From: Desulfomicrobium orale DSM 12838
GTDB taxonomy: Bacteria > Desulfobacterota > Desulfovibrionia > Desulfovibrionales > Desulfomicrobiaceae
Direction of reading: 5' to 3'
DNA: 64,000 nt
Assembly (NCBI RefSeq): GCF_001553625.1
Contig: NZ_CP014230.1
Span: 1,550,001-1,614,000, forward strand
Shown: piece after piece, positions 47,072-54,308 of the stretch
Layout: the number at the start of each line of letters is the position of its first letter
Numbering within the stretch: the first letter of the stretch is position 1
The notes under the pieces: generated by a model
Told to the model about the DNA's origin: nothing
Seen by the model: only the letters and a program-made list of their open reading frames with translations
Databases searched by the model: none
Position numbers and translations under genes: made by a program

Positions 47072-47859
47072 AAATGATCCGTAGAAGCTTTCTCAAGATC
47101 GCGGCTGTGGCCGCCGTCGGATGGGGAGTGCGCCCCGCATCGGACCTTCTGGCTTCCGGGGGCGGCGGAGGCGAAGGGCTGCTGTTCGCCTCCCGGCATG
47201 CCGTCCATGCCGGGCCCGGGGCGCTCACGGCCAAACGCTGGGCCATGGTCATCGATACGGCCAAACTTACCTCGGACATCATGAAGGAAGTGGCCGCGAC
47301 CTGCCATTCCATCCATAATGTACCGGACATTCCGGGGAACCAGAACATCAAGTGGGTCTGGGAAACGGAAATGGACAAGCTGTTTCTGGACGACCTGCAC
47401 GAATACCGCCCCGAAGGCGCTCCCGAAACCTCCCTGGCCCTGTGCAACCACTGCGACAATCCCCCCTGTGTGCGGGTCTGTCCGACCAAGGCCACATTTC
47501 AGCGGGAAGACGGCATCGTGATGATGGACTTCCACCGCTGCATCGGCTGCCGGTACTGCATGGCGGGCTGCCCTTACGGCTCCAGAAGTTTCAACTTCAA
47601 GGACCCCCGGCCGCATCTGGCCAGTATCGATCTCGATTTCCCCACGCGGACCAAGGGCGTGGTGGAAAAATGCGAGTTCTGTGCGGAACGTCTGGCTGAA
47701 GGCAAGCTGCCCGCGTGTGTGGAAGTGTCCGAAGGGGCCATCGCGTTCGGCGATCTGGCCGATCCGGAATCGGAAGTGCGCAAGCTGCTGGGAGAACGTT
47801 TCTCCATCCGCCGCAGTCCGGCTCTCGGAACGAAACCTTCTGTCTATTATCTCGTGTAG
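47068..47859 (+). CDS. dsrO: DsrO, periplasmic iron-sulfur protein
   Basis: A 263-residue ferredoxin-like protein with a twin-arginine signal (IRRSFLKIAAVAAVGWG) directing folded export. Cluster motifs are CNHCDNPPCVRVCP near residue 132, CIGCRYCMAGCPYG near 159, and CEFCAERLAEGKLPACVE near 205. It probably passes electrons between DsrJ and DsrP. I chose ATG 47068, just after the dsrJ coding end; the longer frame only repeats dsrJ bases. Confidence 0.93.
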   Translation: MKMIRRSFLKIAAVAAVGWGVRPASDLLASGGGGGEGLLFASRHAVHAGPGALTAKRWAMVIDTAKLTSDIMKEVAATCHSIHNVPDIPGNQNIKWVWETEMDKLFLDDLHEYRPEGAPETSLALCNHCDNPPCVRVCPTKATFQREDGIVMMDFHRCIGCRYCMAGCPYGSRSFNFKDPRPHLASIDLDFPTRTKGVVEKCEFCAERLAEGKLPACVEVSEGAIAFGDLADPESEVRKLLGERFSIRRSPALGTKPSVYYLV

Positions 47860-47867
47860 GGGGAGCC

Positions 47868-49022
47868 ATGCTCGAAAAAGCCATATCCGGATCGAAAGTT
47901 TACTGGGGCTGGATCGCCTTCCTGCTTCTTCTGATGAGTATCGGGGCGGCGTGTTACTGGCAGCAGCTCTCTCACGGTTTGACCATCACCGGCATGAGCC
48001 GCGACGTGACCTGGGGATTTTACATCGCCCAGTTCACCTTTCTGGTGGGCGTGGCGGCTTCGGCGGTCATGCTGGTCATTCCCAAATATCTCCATGACTA
48101 CCAGAAATTCGGAAAGATTCTGGTGCTGGGCGAATTCAACGCCGTGGCCATGGTCATCCTGTGCCTGCTGTTCATCGTGGCCGATCTGGGCTCGCCGCAG
48201 CGGCTCATGAACGTGCTTCTGCACCCCACGCCCAATTCCGTGCTGTTCTGGGACATGGTGGTGCTGAACGGCTATCTGCTGATCAACATTCTGGTGGGCT
48301 GGGTCACTCTGGAGGCAGAGCGCAAGCGCATCGCCCCACCCAACTGGATCAAGTTCTTCATTTATCTGTCCATCCCGTGGGCGGTGTCCATCCACACGGT
48401 TACGGCGTTTCTGTATTGCGGCCTGCCCGGCCGCGGTTACTGGCTGACAGCGGTACTGGCGGCCCGTTTCCTGGCCTCGGCCTTTGCCGCCGGCCCCGCG
48501 TTTCTCATTCTGGTCACCTATATCGCCAGGATTTTTACCGGGTTCAATCCGGGCAAGGATGTGCTGCCTACTCTGGGCAAGACCGTGGTGTATGCCATGT
48601 GCGTGAACCTCTTTCTGCTTTTTTGTGAGGTTTTCACCGTCTTCTACAGCCAGATTCCGTCGCACATGGCGCATCTGCAGTATCTGTTCGCGGGGTATCA
48701 CGGACATGGCGTGCTGGTGCCGTGGATGTGGTCTGCCATAATCATGTCGGTGATCGGTATTCTGATTTTACTGGTGCCCAAGAACAGACGGCAGGACAAT
48801 ATGCTCATTACCGGCTGTCTGCTGATTTTTGTCGGGGCCTGGATCGACAAGGGCCTGGGCATGATCGGCGGCGGTTTCGTGCCCAACCCGCTGCACGAGA
48901 TCACGGAATACGTACCCTCGCAGCTCGAACTGGGAATTTCTCTCGGTATTTACGCTACGGGCTTTCTGGTGCTGACCATCCTGTACAAGGTGGCCATCGG
49001 GGTGAAGCAGGAAGTTGAATAG
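47868..49022 (+). CDS. dsrP: DsrP, NrfD-like membrane subunit
   Basis: A 384-residue integral membrane protein with about ten helices, homologous to NrfD/PsrC quinone-interacting subunits. It completes the DsrMKJOP module and probably exchanges electrons with menaquinone. I chose ATG 47868 (MLEKAISGSKVYWGW) behind GGGGGAGCC; the longer frame lies inside dsrO. The gap to the ferredoxin gene is 165 bases and structured. Confidence 0.93.
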   Translation: MLEKAISGSKVYWGWIAFLLLLMSIGAACYWQQLSHGLTITGMSRDVTWGFYIAQFTFLVGVAASAVMLVIPKYLHDYQKFGKILVLGEFNAVAMVILCLLFIVADLGSPQRLMNVLLHPTPNSVLFWDMVVLNGYLLINILVGWVTLEAERKRIAPPNWIKFFIYLSIPWAVSIHTVTAFLYCGLPGRGYWLTAVLAARFLASAFAAGPAFLILVTYIARIFTGFNPGKDVLPTLGKTVVYAMCVNLFLLFCEVFTVFYSQIPSHMAHLQYLFAGYHGHGVLVPWMWSAIIMSVIGILILLVPKNRRQDNMLITGCLLIFVGAWIDKGLGMIGGGFVPNPLHEITEYVPSQLELGISLGIYATGFLVLTILYKVAIGVKQEVE

Positions 49023-49027
49023 GACAG

Positions 49028-49155
49028 TGGCGCGGGTGACTGCTGTTCTGGAGTATATCCTGCTTGATTTATTGATGAAGTATTTGAAAGGATGAGGCTG
49101 TTCTGGTTTACACCATGTTGGATCGTGTGTAGGGGGCCTTATTCCACCCGCGCCA
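49028..49155 (+). repeat. 11-bp perfect inverted repeat spanning the dsrP-ferredoxin gap
   Basis: TGGCGCGGGTG (49028-49038), 5 bases after the dsrP stop, is the exact reverse complement of CACCCGCGCCA (49145-49155), about 30 bases before the ferredoxin start. The 106 bases between would be looped out. It could be an RNA clamp, a processing site or a small inserted element. Confidence 0.6.
49042..49106 (+). repeat. 10-bp direct repeat inside the dsrP-ferredoxin gap
   Basis: GCTGTTCTGG occurs at 49042-49051 and again at 49097-49106, 55 bases apart, both inside the inverted-repeat region. Regular spacing close to five helical turns could suit a protein-binding pair, or the copies may be chance. 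Confidence 0.4.
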
Positions 49156-49187
49156 GCGGGAATCTCAAAGATTTTTGGAGGTAGATC

Positions 49188-49376
49188 ATGGGTTATTCTG
49201 TTTTGGTTGATGTGGACAAGTGTTCCGGCGACGGCGAATGCGTGGATGTCTGTCCTGTCGAGGTCTACGAGCTGCAGGGCGGCAAGGCGGTCGCCGTGAA
49301 CGAGGAAGAGTGTCTGGGCTGTGAGTCCTGCGTGGAAGTCTGTGAGCAGGGCGCCATCACTATCGAAGAAAACTAA
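49188..49376 (+). CDS. Ferredoxin with an Asp cluster ligand
   Basis: A 62-residue ferredoxin. Cluster I is C12-x2-D15-x2-C18-x3-C22-P, with Asp in place of the second Cys, as in Desulfovibrio africanus ferredoxin III and Pyrococcus ferredoxin, which can hold [3Fe-4S] or [4Fe-4S]. Cluster II is C42-x2-C45-x2-C48-x3-C52, followed by Glu rather than Pro. GGAGG precedes the start. Its position just behind dsrMKJOP suggests it feeds electrons to sulfite reduction. It has its own terminator at 49386-49428. Confidence 0.9.
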   Translation: MGYSVLVDVDKCSGDGECVDVCPVEVYELQGGKAVAVNEEECLGCESCVEVCEQGAITIEEN

Positions 49377-49385
49377 GCTGTTATT

Positions 49386-49428
49386 GCGGCGGGCTCTCGC
49401 ATTTGGGGGCCTGCCGCCCTGCGTTTTT
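49386..49428 (+). terminator. Terminator after the ferredoxin gene
   Basis: GCGGCGGGC (49386-49394) pairs with GCCTGCCGC (49409-49417) with one G-U pair, followed by GCG and T5 (49424-49428). It starts 9 bases past the ferredoxin stop. Confidence 0.7.
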
Positions 49429-49518
49429 CTCCCGTATTTTTCCCGAATTTTCGAATTTTGTCAGGATTTGCCGTGAAGTGCACGGCATGGAAGCCTCCAT
49501 CCCGCGAGAAATTTTTTC

Positions 49519-50202
49519 ATGAATTTTGATCTGACTCCTTTTTTTGCAGAATACGAGGCGCTTGCCGCCCAGACTGACGCTTTGTTTCAGAGGGTGTCCG
49601 GAGATTTTTCCGCCGAGGTCAAATGCTGCCAGGGATGCAGCGATTGCTGCCATGCGCTTTTTGACGTTACGCTCGTGGAGGCCTTGTATCTCAATGCGAA
49701 ATTTCTTTTGCTGGACGAAGCCCTGCGGAATGAAATTCTGATCGCTGCGGACAAGGCGGACCGGCGGGCCCATGTGCTCAAGAAGAAGGCTTCGCGGGAG
49801 GCTGAAGAGCGGCCTCATGAGGAAATACTGACCGGTGTGGCCAAAGAGCGGCTGCGCTGTCCGCTTTTGGACCAGAATAACCAATGCCGGTTATACGCTT
49901 TCCGCCCGGTCACCTGCCGCGTATACGGTATTCCGCTGGAAATCGGGGGGGCTTCCCGTACATGCGGCCTGTCGGGCTTTGCGCCCGGCCGTGCATACCC
50001 GGCTGTGAAACTGGAACGCGTTCAGGACCGCCTGCTTGGGCTGAGCAACAGGCTGCTTGACGCCCTGGGGTCGCCCTATCCGGATTTCCGGATGATGTAT
50101 GTGCCCGTATCCACGGCGGTGATGACGGTGTACTCTGACGAGTATTTCGGCCTGGGCTCTGGTTCAGGGCAGCCGGATACTGTGGAGGCGGAGAATGCGT
50201 AA
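49519..50202 (+). CDS. YkgJ-family Cys-cluster protein
   Basis: A 227-residue protein with the cysteine pattern of the YkgJ (UPF0153) metal-chelating family: KCCQGCSDCCHALF near residue 36 and CPLLDQNNQCRLYAFRPVTC near 115-135, then a further Cys. Such proteins are thought to bind iron or zinc; the target is unknown. The 140-base gap upstream holds the ferredoxin terminator. The stop overlaps the next gene by 8 bases. A second, shorter member lies at 56277 on the other side of dsrABD. Confidence 0.75.
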   Translation: MNFDLTPFFAEYEALAAQTDALFQRVSGDFSAEVKCCQGCSDCCHALFDVTLVEALYLNAKFLLLDEALRNEILIAADKADRRAHVLKKKASREAEERPHEEILTGVAKERLRCPLLDQNNQCRLYAFRPVTCRVYGIPLEIGGASRTCGLSGFAPGRAYPAVKLERVQDRLLGLSNRLLDALGSPYPDFRMMYVPVSTAVMTVYSDEYFGLGSGSGQPDTVEAENA

Positions 50203-50566
50203 GCCCACCTCCTTGACGGCGGAGCACGAGGCCCAGAAGCGGGCCATATACGAAAAAATGTCTCCCCGGCGGCGCAAATTCATTGACCGCATCGGCTTTG
50301 ACCGATGGGATCCCTTTGCTGAACCCAAAGACCCCATTGAATGGCGGACGGACGGCACACAGCGGACAACCCAGCAGCTGGTGCGGGAGTATCTGCAGAA
50401 TCACGCCCCGGAAAATTATAGCAACGCCTATGGACAGGGTGTGCTGGAGATGTGCCTGGGCATGGTCAACGGTGACGAGCGCTATGTCGCCATGTACGAG
50501 TTTTCCCTCTGGTATGCGGGCGAGCTGAAAAAACATAACATCGACATAAAGGACTACAAGCCATGA
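50195..50566 (+). CDS. Small conserved-looking protein in the dsr region
   Basis: A 123-residue acidic/basic mixed soluble protein starting MRKPTSLTAEHEAQKRAIYEKM and ending ELKKHNIDIKDYKP. There are no transmembrane helices, and only one cysteine. I do not recognise a domain. It overlaps the YkgJ-like gene by 8 bases, so the two are translationally coupled and probably work together. Confidence 0.65.
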   Translation: MRKPTSLTAEHEAQKRAIYEKMSPRRRKFIDRIGFDRWDPFAEPKDPIEWRTDGTQRTTQQLVREYLQNHAPENYSNAYGQGVLEMCLGMVNGDERYVAMYEFSLWYAGELKKHNIDIKDYKP

Positions 50567-50710
50567 CCGGGGAGGGTCTGTGTCCGGGCCAAATGGCTTG
50601 AGCCCCGGTACGGAGCCGATCCGGAAGAGATTTGGAAGTTTCGGTGGAATTCGGCCTTTCGCGGTGGCGGGGCCGGAAATTTTTGATCATTTGTGCACGA
50701 CAGGATGCTT

Positions 50711-51331
50711 ATGAACAAAGCTGATTATGGTCCAAAGACAGTGGTGGCGCTGAAAGCCGCCCTGAATGAAAGCCCCGATTCTGCTGCTCTGCTGTATAAT
50801 CTGGGAGTCTCTCTGGTGGCCGAGCGCAATTACGTCGAGGCTCAGAAGGCCTTTGAGGAAGCTCTGGCCATAGAGCCGGAGATTGCCGAGGCGTATGTGC
50901 AGTTGGGCGGTCTGGCCATGCATCGCGGCGATCTGGATACATGTCTGACCATGAACAGGAAGGCCGCCGAGATCCGTCCGCGTTTTGCCGTGCCCTGGGG
51001 AAACATCGGCTTCGTGTACATGCAGCAGCAGAACCCGGACAAGGCGGTCAAGGCGTTGAAGAAGGCCATCGGGCTCGATCCACAGTTCATTCAGGCCCAT
51101 ACGACTCTCGGCAGCGCCTATCTTGCCTTGGGCGATCCGGATGGCTGTATCATGCAGTGTGCCAAGGCCATCGAGTTGGAGCCCATGTTTGGACCGGCCT
51201 ACAACAACATCGGTCTGGCTTATCTGGAGAAGGGAGAACCGGAAAAGGCTCTGCCGTACTTCGACAAGGCCCGGGAGACGGGATTTGAAGTGGAGGAGGA
51301 GATCCTGTCGGAGATCGCCTCGCATCGCTAG
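50711..51331 (+). CDS. TPR-repeat protein between dsrMKJOP and dsrAB
   Basis: A 206-residue cytoplasmic protein built almost wholly of five tetratricopeptide repeats (for example ALLYNLGVSLVAERNYVEAQ, AYVQLGGLAMHRGD and AYNNIGLAYLEKGEPEKAL). It has no signal peptide, so it is probably a scaffold or chaperone-like adaptor. I chose ATG 50711; ATG 50705 and GTG 50693 are alternatives. It lies 172 bases upstream of dsrA and ends next to a 7-bp hairpin. Confidence 0.75.
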   Translation: MNKADYGPKTVVALKAALNESPDSAALLYNLGVSLVAERNYVEAQKAFEEALAIEPEIAEAYVQLGGLAMHRGDLDTCLTMNRKAAEIRPRFAVPWGNIGFVYMQQQNPDKAVKALKKAIGLDPQFIQAHTTLGSAYLALGDPDGCIMQCAKAIELEPMFGPAYNNIGLAYLEKGEPEKALPYFDKARETGFEVEEEILSEIASHR

Positions 51332-51335
51332 CCAC

Positions 51336-51353
51336 TTCCTGCGAGAGCAGGAA
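51336..51353 (+). terminator. GNRA hairpin after the TPR gene
   Basis: TTCCTGC (51336-51342) pairs with GCAGGAA (51347-51353) around a GAGA loop, 4 bases past the TPR stop. No T run follows, so it may protect or process RNA rather than terminate. The dsrA promoter starts 7 bases later. Confidence 0.4.
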
Positions 51354-51360
51354 CCTCAGG

Positions 51361-51388
51361 TTGACATGAATTTATGGATATGTAAAAA
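51361..51388 (+). promoter_or_regulatory. Promoter of dsrABD
   Basis: A perfect TTGACA (51361-51366) is followed after 16 bases by TAAAAA (51383-51388), with TG just before it as in extended -10 promoters. The leader to dsrA would be about 110 bases. Confidence 0.6.
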
Positions 51389-51428
51389 TTCACAAGTCCA
51401 TATTTTTAGAAGTTCTTGAAATTGTTAC

Positions 51429-51466
51429 GAGGTTGAGGGTCGCGTTTGTGTCCCCTCGGACGCGAT
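51429..51466 (+). other. dsrA leader with alternative hairpins
   Basis: TCGCGT (51440-51445) can pair with ACGCGA (51460-51465). GAGGG (51435-51439) can instead pair with CCCTC (about 51452-51456). The second helix would sit across the first's loop, so the two largely exclude each other. It may be a regulatory leader or chance. Confidence 0.3.
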
Positions 51467-51503
51467 GACTATGCATGGTCTAATCTTTTAAGGAGGATGT
51501 GTA

Positions 51504-52817
51504 ATGGCTAAACATGCAACCCCGTTGCTGGATCAGCTTCAGAGCGGTCCTTGGCCGAGTTTTGTGACGGACATCAAGGAGGAAGCCGAGAGGCGTCATA
51601 AAAACGAAAAGAATGTGAAGTATCAGATCCCGGTGGATGTCTGTGACGACCTGCTGGGGATTCTGGAGCTGTCCTACAAGGACGGCACCACGCACTGGAA
51701 GCACGGCGGCATCGTCGGTGTCTTCGGTTACGGCGGCGGCGTCATCGGACGCTATTGCGACCAGCCGGAGATGTTCCCCGGCGTGGCCCATTTTCATACC
51801 ATCCGTGTGGCTCAGCCCGCTGGCATGTACTACACCTCCGAATTTCTCCGTCAGCTCTGTGACCTGTGGGAAATGCGCGGTTCCGGCCTGACCAACATGC
51901 ACGGCGCCACCGGTGACATCGTGCTCCTCGGCACTACCACGCCGCAGCTGGAGGAATTTTTCTTCGACCTGACGCACAAGCTGAACAATGACCTGGGCGG
52001 CTCCGGCTCCAACCTGCGTACTCCCGCCTCCTGTCTGGGAGATTCCCGCTGTGAATGGGCCTGCTATGATGCGCAGGAGCTGTGTTATCAGCTGACTCAG
52101 GAATATCAGGACGAACTGCATCGTCCGGCCTTCCCCTATAAGTTCAAGTTCAAATTTGACGGCTGCCCCAACGGTTGTGTGGCCTCCATCGCCCGTTCGG
52201 ACATGTCCTTCATCGGTACGTGGCGCGATGAAATCCGCATTGATCAGGAAGCTGTGGCCGCATACATCGGCGGTGAGATTCAGCCCAATGGCGGAGCCCA
52301 CTCTGGCAAGGATTGGGGCCCCTTCGACATTGAGAAGGAAGTTCTTGACCTCTGTCCGACGGAATGCATGTGGCTGGAAGACGGCAAGCTGAAAATCAAC
52401 GACCGTGAATGCACCCGCTGCATGCACTGTCTGAACGTCATGCCCCGCGCTCTGCGCATCGGTAACGACCGCGGTCTGTCCATCCTGGTCGGCGCCAAGG
52501 CTCCGATTCTTGACGGCGCACAGATGGGCTCCCTGCTGGTGCCTTTCATCAAGGTTGAAGAGTCTTATGACGAGATCAAGGAAATCATTGAAGGCATCTG
52601 GGAATGGTGGATGGAAGAAGGCAAGAACCGCGAGCGTCTTGGCGAGCTGATCAAACGCCAGGGCTTGGCCAAGGCTATTGCCGCGGTCGGTCTGACGCCT
52701 GTGCCGCAGCATGTGCAGGAACCCCGCCATAATCCGTACATCTTCTGGAAGGAAGAGGACGTCGAGGGCGGCTGGGATCGTGACATCGCCGAATACCGTA
52801 AACATCATCAGAGATAA
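51504..52817 (+). CDS. dsrA: Dissimilatory sulfite reductase alpha subunit
   Basis: The alpha subunit of siroheme sulfite reductase, 437 residues, cytoplasmic. Siroheme/[4Fe-4S] cysteines appear as CLGDSRC near residue 179 (C-x5-C) and GCPNGC near 222 (C-x3-C). The inserted ferredoxin domain has CPTECMW near 285 and CTRCMHCLNVMP near 304. A strong ribosome site (AAGGAGG) lies seven bases before the ATG. Codon use is more biased than in the neighbours, as expected for a highly expressed gene. dsrB follows after 15 bases. Confidence 0.97.
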   Translation: MAKHATPLLDQLQSGPWPSFVTDIKEEAERRHKNEKNVKYQIPVDVCDDLLGILELSYKDGTTHWKHGGIVGVFGYGGGVIGRYCDQPEMFPGVAHFHTIRVAQPAGMYYTSEFLRQLCDLWEMRGSGLTNMHGATGDIVLLGTTTPQLEEFFFDLTHKLNNDLGGSGSNLRTPASCLGDSRCEWACYDAQELCYQLTQEYQDELHRPAFPYKFKFKFDGCPNGCVASIARSDMSFIGTWRDEIRIDQEAVAAYIGGEIQPNGGAHSGKDWGPFDIEKEVLDLCPTECMWLEDGKLKINDRECTRCMHCLNVMPRALRIGNDRGLSILVGAKAPILDGAQMGSLLVPFIKVEESYDEIKEIIEGIWEWWMEEGKNRERLGELIKRQGLAKAIAAVGLTPVPQHVQEPRHNPYIFWKEEDVEGGWDRDIAEYRKHHQR

Positions 52818-52832
52818 GAAGGGGGGTTGAAA

Positions 52833-53993
52833 ATGGAGTTTGTTTCTTCCGGATATAATCCTGATAAGCCCATGGAAAACAGGATTTCGGACATCGGCCC
52901 TCGCCATTTCTCCGATTTCCTGCCTCCGGTCATTGCCAAAAATAAAGGAAAGTGGCTGTGGCACGAGATTATCGAACCCGGAATCCTGATGCACAAGGCT
53001 GAGAGCGGTGACGAAGTCTACACTGTGCGTTGCGGTGCTGCCCGTCTCATGTCCGTGGGCAATATCCGTATGATCTGTGATATCGCCGATAAATTCTGTG
53101 GCGGACACCTGCGTTTCACCACCCGCAACAACGTGGAGTTTATGGTCGAAACTCTGGCTGAGGCCAAAAAACTGAAAGAGCATCTGAATGGCCTGAAGCA
53201 GTCCGGCGGCAGCCATCTGTTGCCTGTCGGCGGCACGGGCGCCGGCATCACCAACATCGTCCATACCCAGGGCTGGGTGCATTGCCACACCCCTGCTACC
53301 GATGCTTCCGGTACCGTGAAGGTGGTCATGGACGAGCTGTTTGAAGAGTTCGGTCAGATGCGCATGCCCGCTCAGGTGCGTATTTCCATGGCCTGCTGTC
53401 TGAACATGTGCGGCGCTGTGCACTGCTCCGACATCGCTATTCTGGGTTATCACCGCAAACCGCCCATCATCGACCACGAGTGGCTGGACAACCTCTGTGA
53501 AATTCCTCTGGCCGTGGCCGCCTGCCCGGTAGGCGCCATCCGTCCGACCAAGAAGGAAATCACTACCGAAGCCGGTGAGACCAAGACCGTGAACACCGTG
53601 GCCATCAAGAACGAGCGCTGCATGTTCTGCGGTAACTGCTACACCATGTGTCCGTCCCTGCCTCTGTCCGACCAGACCGGCGACGGCCTCGTCATCATGG
53701 CTGGCGGCAAGGTCTCCAACCGCATCAGCAATCCCAAGTTCTCCAAGGTTGTCGTGGCCTTCATCCCCAACGAGCCGCCCCGCTGGCCCACGCTGGCCAA
53801 AGTCATCCGCCAGATCGTGGAAGCCTACGCCGCCGACGCGCGCAAATACGAGCGCTTGGGCGACTGGGCCGAGCGTATCGGTTGGGAACGCTTCTTCGAG
53901 AAGACCGGCCTGGAGTTCTCCGAGCACATGATCGACGATTTCCGCGATCCCGCTTACTACACTTGGCGCCAGACCACGAACTTCAAGTTCTAG
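52833..53993 (+). CDS. dsrB: Dissimilatory sulfite reductase beta subunit
   Basis: The beta subunit, 386 residues, holding the catalytically active siroheme site of the alpha2beta2 enzyme. The siroheme region is [16 protein letters not shown] near residue 188, and the ferredoxin domain shows [18 protein letters not shown] near 265. [20 protein letters not shown] near 134 is strictly family-like. I chose ATG 52833 behind AAGGGGGG; an upstream TTG is less likely. A hairpin separates it from dsrD. Confidence 0.97.
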   Translation: MEFVSSGYNPDKPMENRISDIGPRHFSDFLPPVIAKNKGKWLWHEIIEPGILMHKAESGDEVYTVRCGAARLMSVGNIRMICDIADKFCGGHLRFTTRNNVEFMVETLAEAKKLKEHLNGLKQSGGSHLLPVGGTGAGITNIVHTQGWVHCHTPATDASGTVKVVMDELFEEFGQMRMPAQVRISMACCLNMCGAVHCSDIAILGYHRKPPIIDHEWLDNLCEIPLAVAACPVGAIRPTKKEITTEAGETKTVNTVAIKNERCMFCGNCYTMCPSLPLSDQTGDGLVIMAGGKVSNRISNPKFSKVVVAFIPNEPPRWPTLAKVIRQIVEAYAADARKYERLGDWAERIGWERFFEKTGLEFSEHMIDDFRDPAYYTWRQTTNFKF

Positions 53994-54017
53994 TCTCCCG
54001 TCAGGACTGATCACATT

Positions 54018-54039
54018 GGGGCCGACGCAAGTCGGCCCT
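54018..54039 (+). other. Stable GNRA-capped hairpin between dsrB and dsrD
   Basis: GGGCCGAC (54019-54026) pairs perfectly with GTCGGCCC (54031-54038) around a GCAA tetraloop, with a possible extra G-U pair. No T run follows. It probably stabilises the dsrAB message end or sets the dsrAB to dsrD ratio. Confidence 0.65.
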
Positions 54040-54059
54040 TAACCTTAAGAGAGGTTCGT

Positions 54060-54296
54060 ATGGCAGATCCCAAAGACGTTGTTGTCGAGTTCATCAAGTC
54101 CAAGTCAAAGCAGAAGTCCAAATTTTATTTCAACGACCTGGCTGCGTTGTTCCCCGACATGAAAATGCGCGAGGCCAAGAAGGTCATCAACCAGCTGGTG
54201 GCCGACGGCGTGCTCGAATACTGGTCCAGTGGCAGCACCACCATGTACGGTCTGCCCGGAGCCGGAAAACAGGCTGGCGCGGAAGGCGAAGAGTAA
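54060..54296 (+). CDS. dsrD: DsrD
   Basis: A 78-residue winged-helix protein found with dsrAB in sulfate reducers. It is now reported to activate DsrAB rather than act as a DNA-binding regulator. The sequence MADPKDVVVEFIKSKSKQ and the wing region VLEYWSSGSTTMYGLPG fit the family. AAGAGAGG precedes the ATG. It is cotranscribed with dsrAB through the hairpin, and cbiA follows after 12 bases. Confidence 0.94.
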   Translation: MADPKDVVVEFIKSKSKQKSKFYFNDLAALFPDMKMREAKKVINQLVADGVLEYWSSGSTTMYGLPGAGKQAGAEGEE

Positions 54297-54308
54297 GATT
54301 TTTCCGCG

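Noticed and set aside
51480-54014. An 844-codon open frame on the minus strand covering dsrA and dsrB
   Set aside because: It is the antisense shadow of two certain genes with strong codon bias; its protein is rich in His, Gly and Ala with no family likeness or ribosome site.
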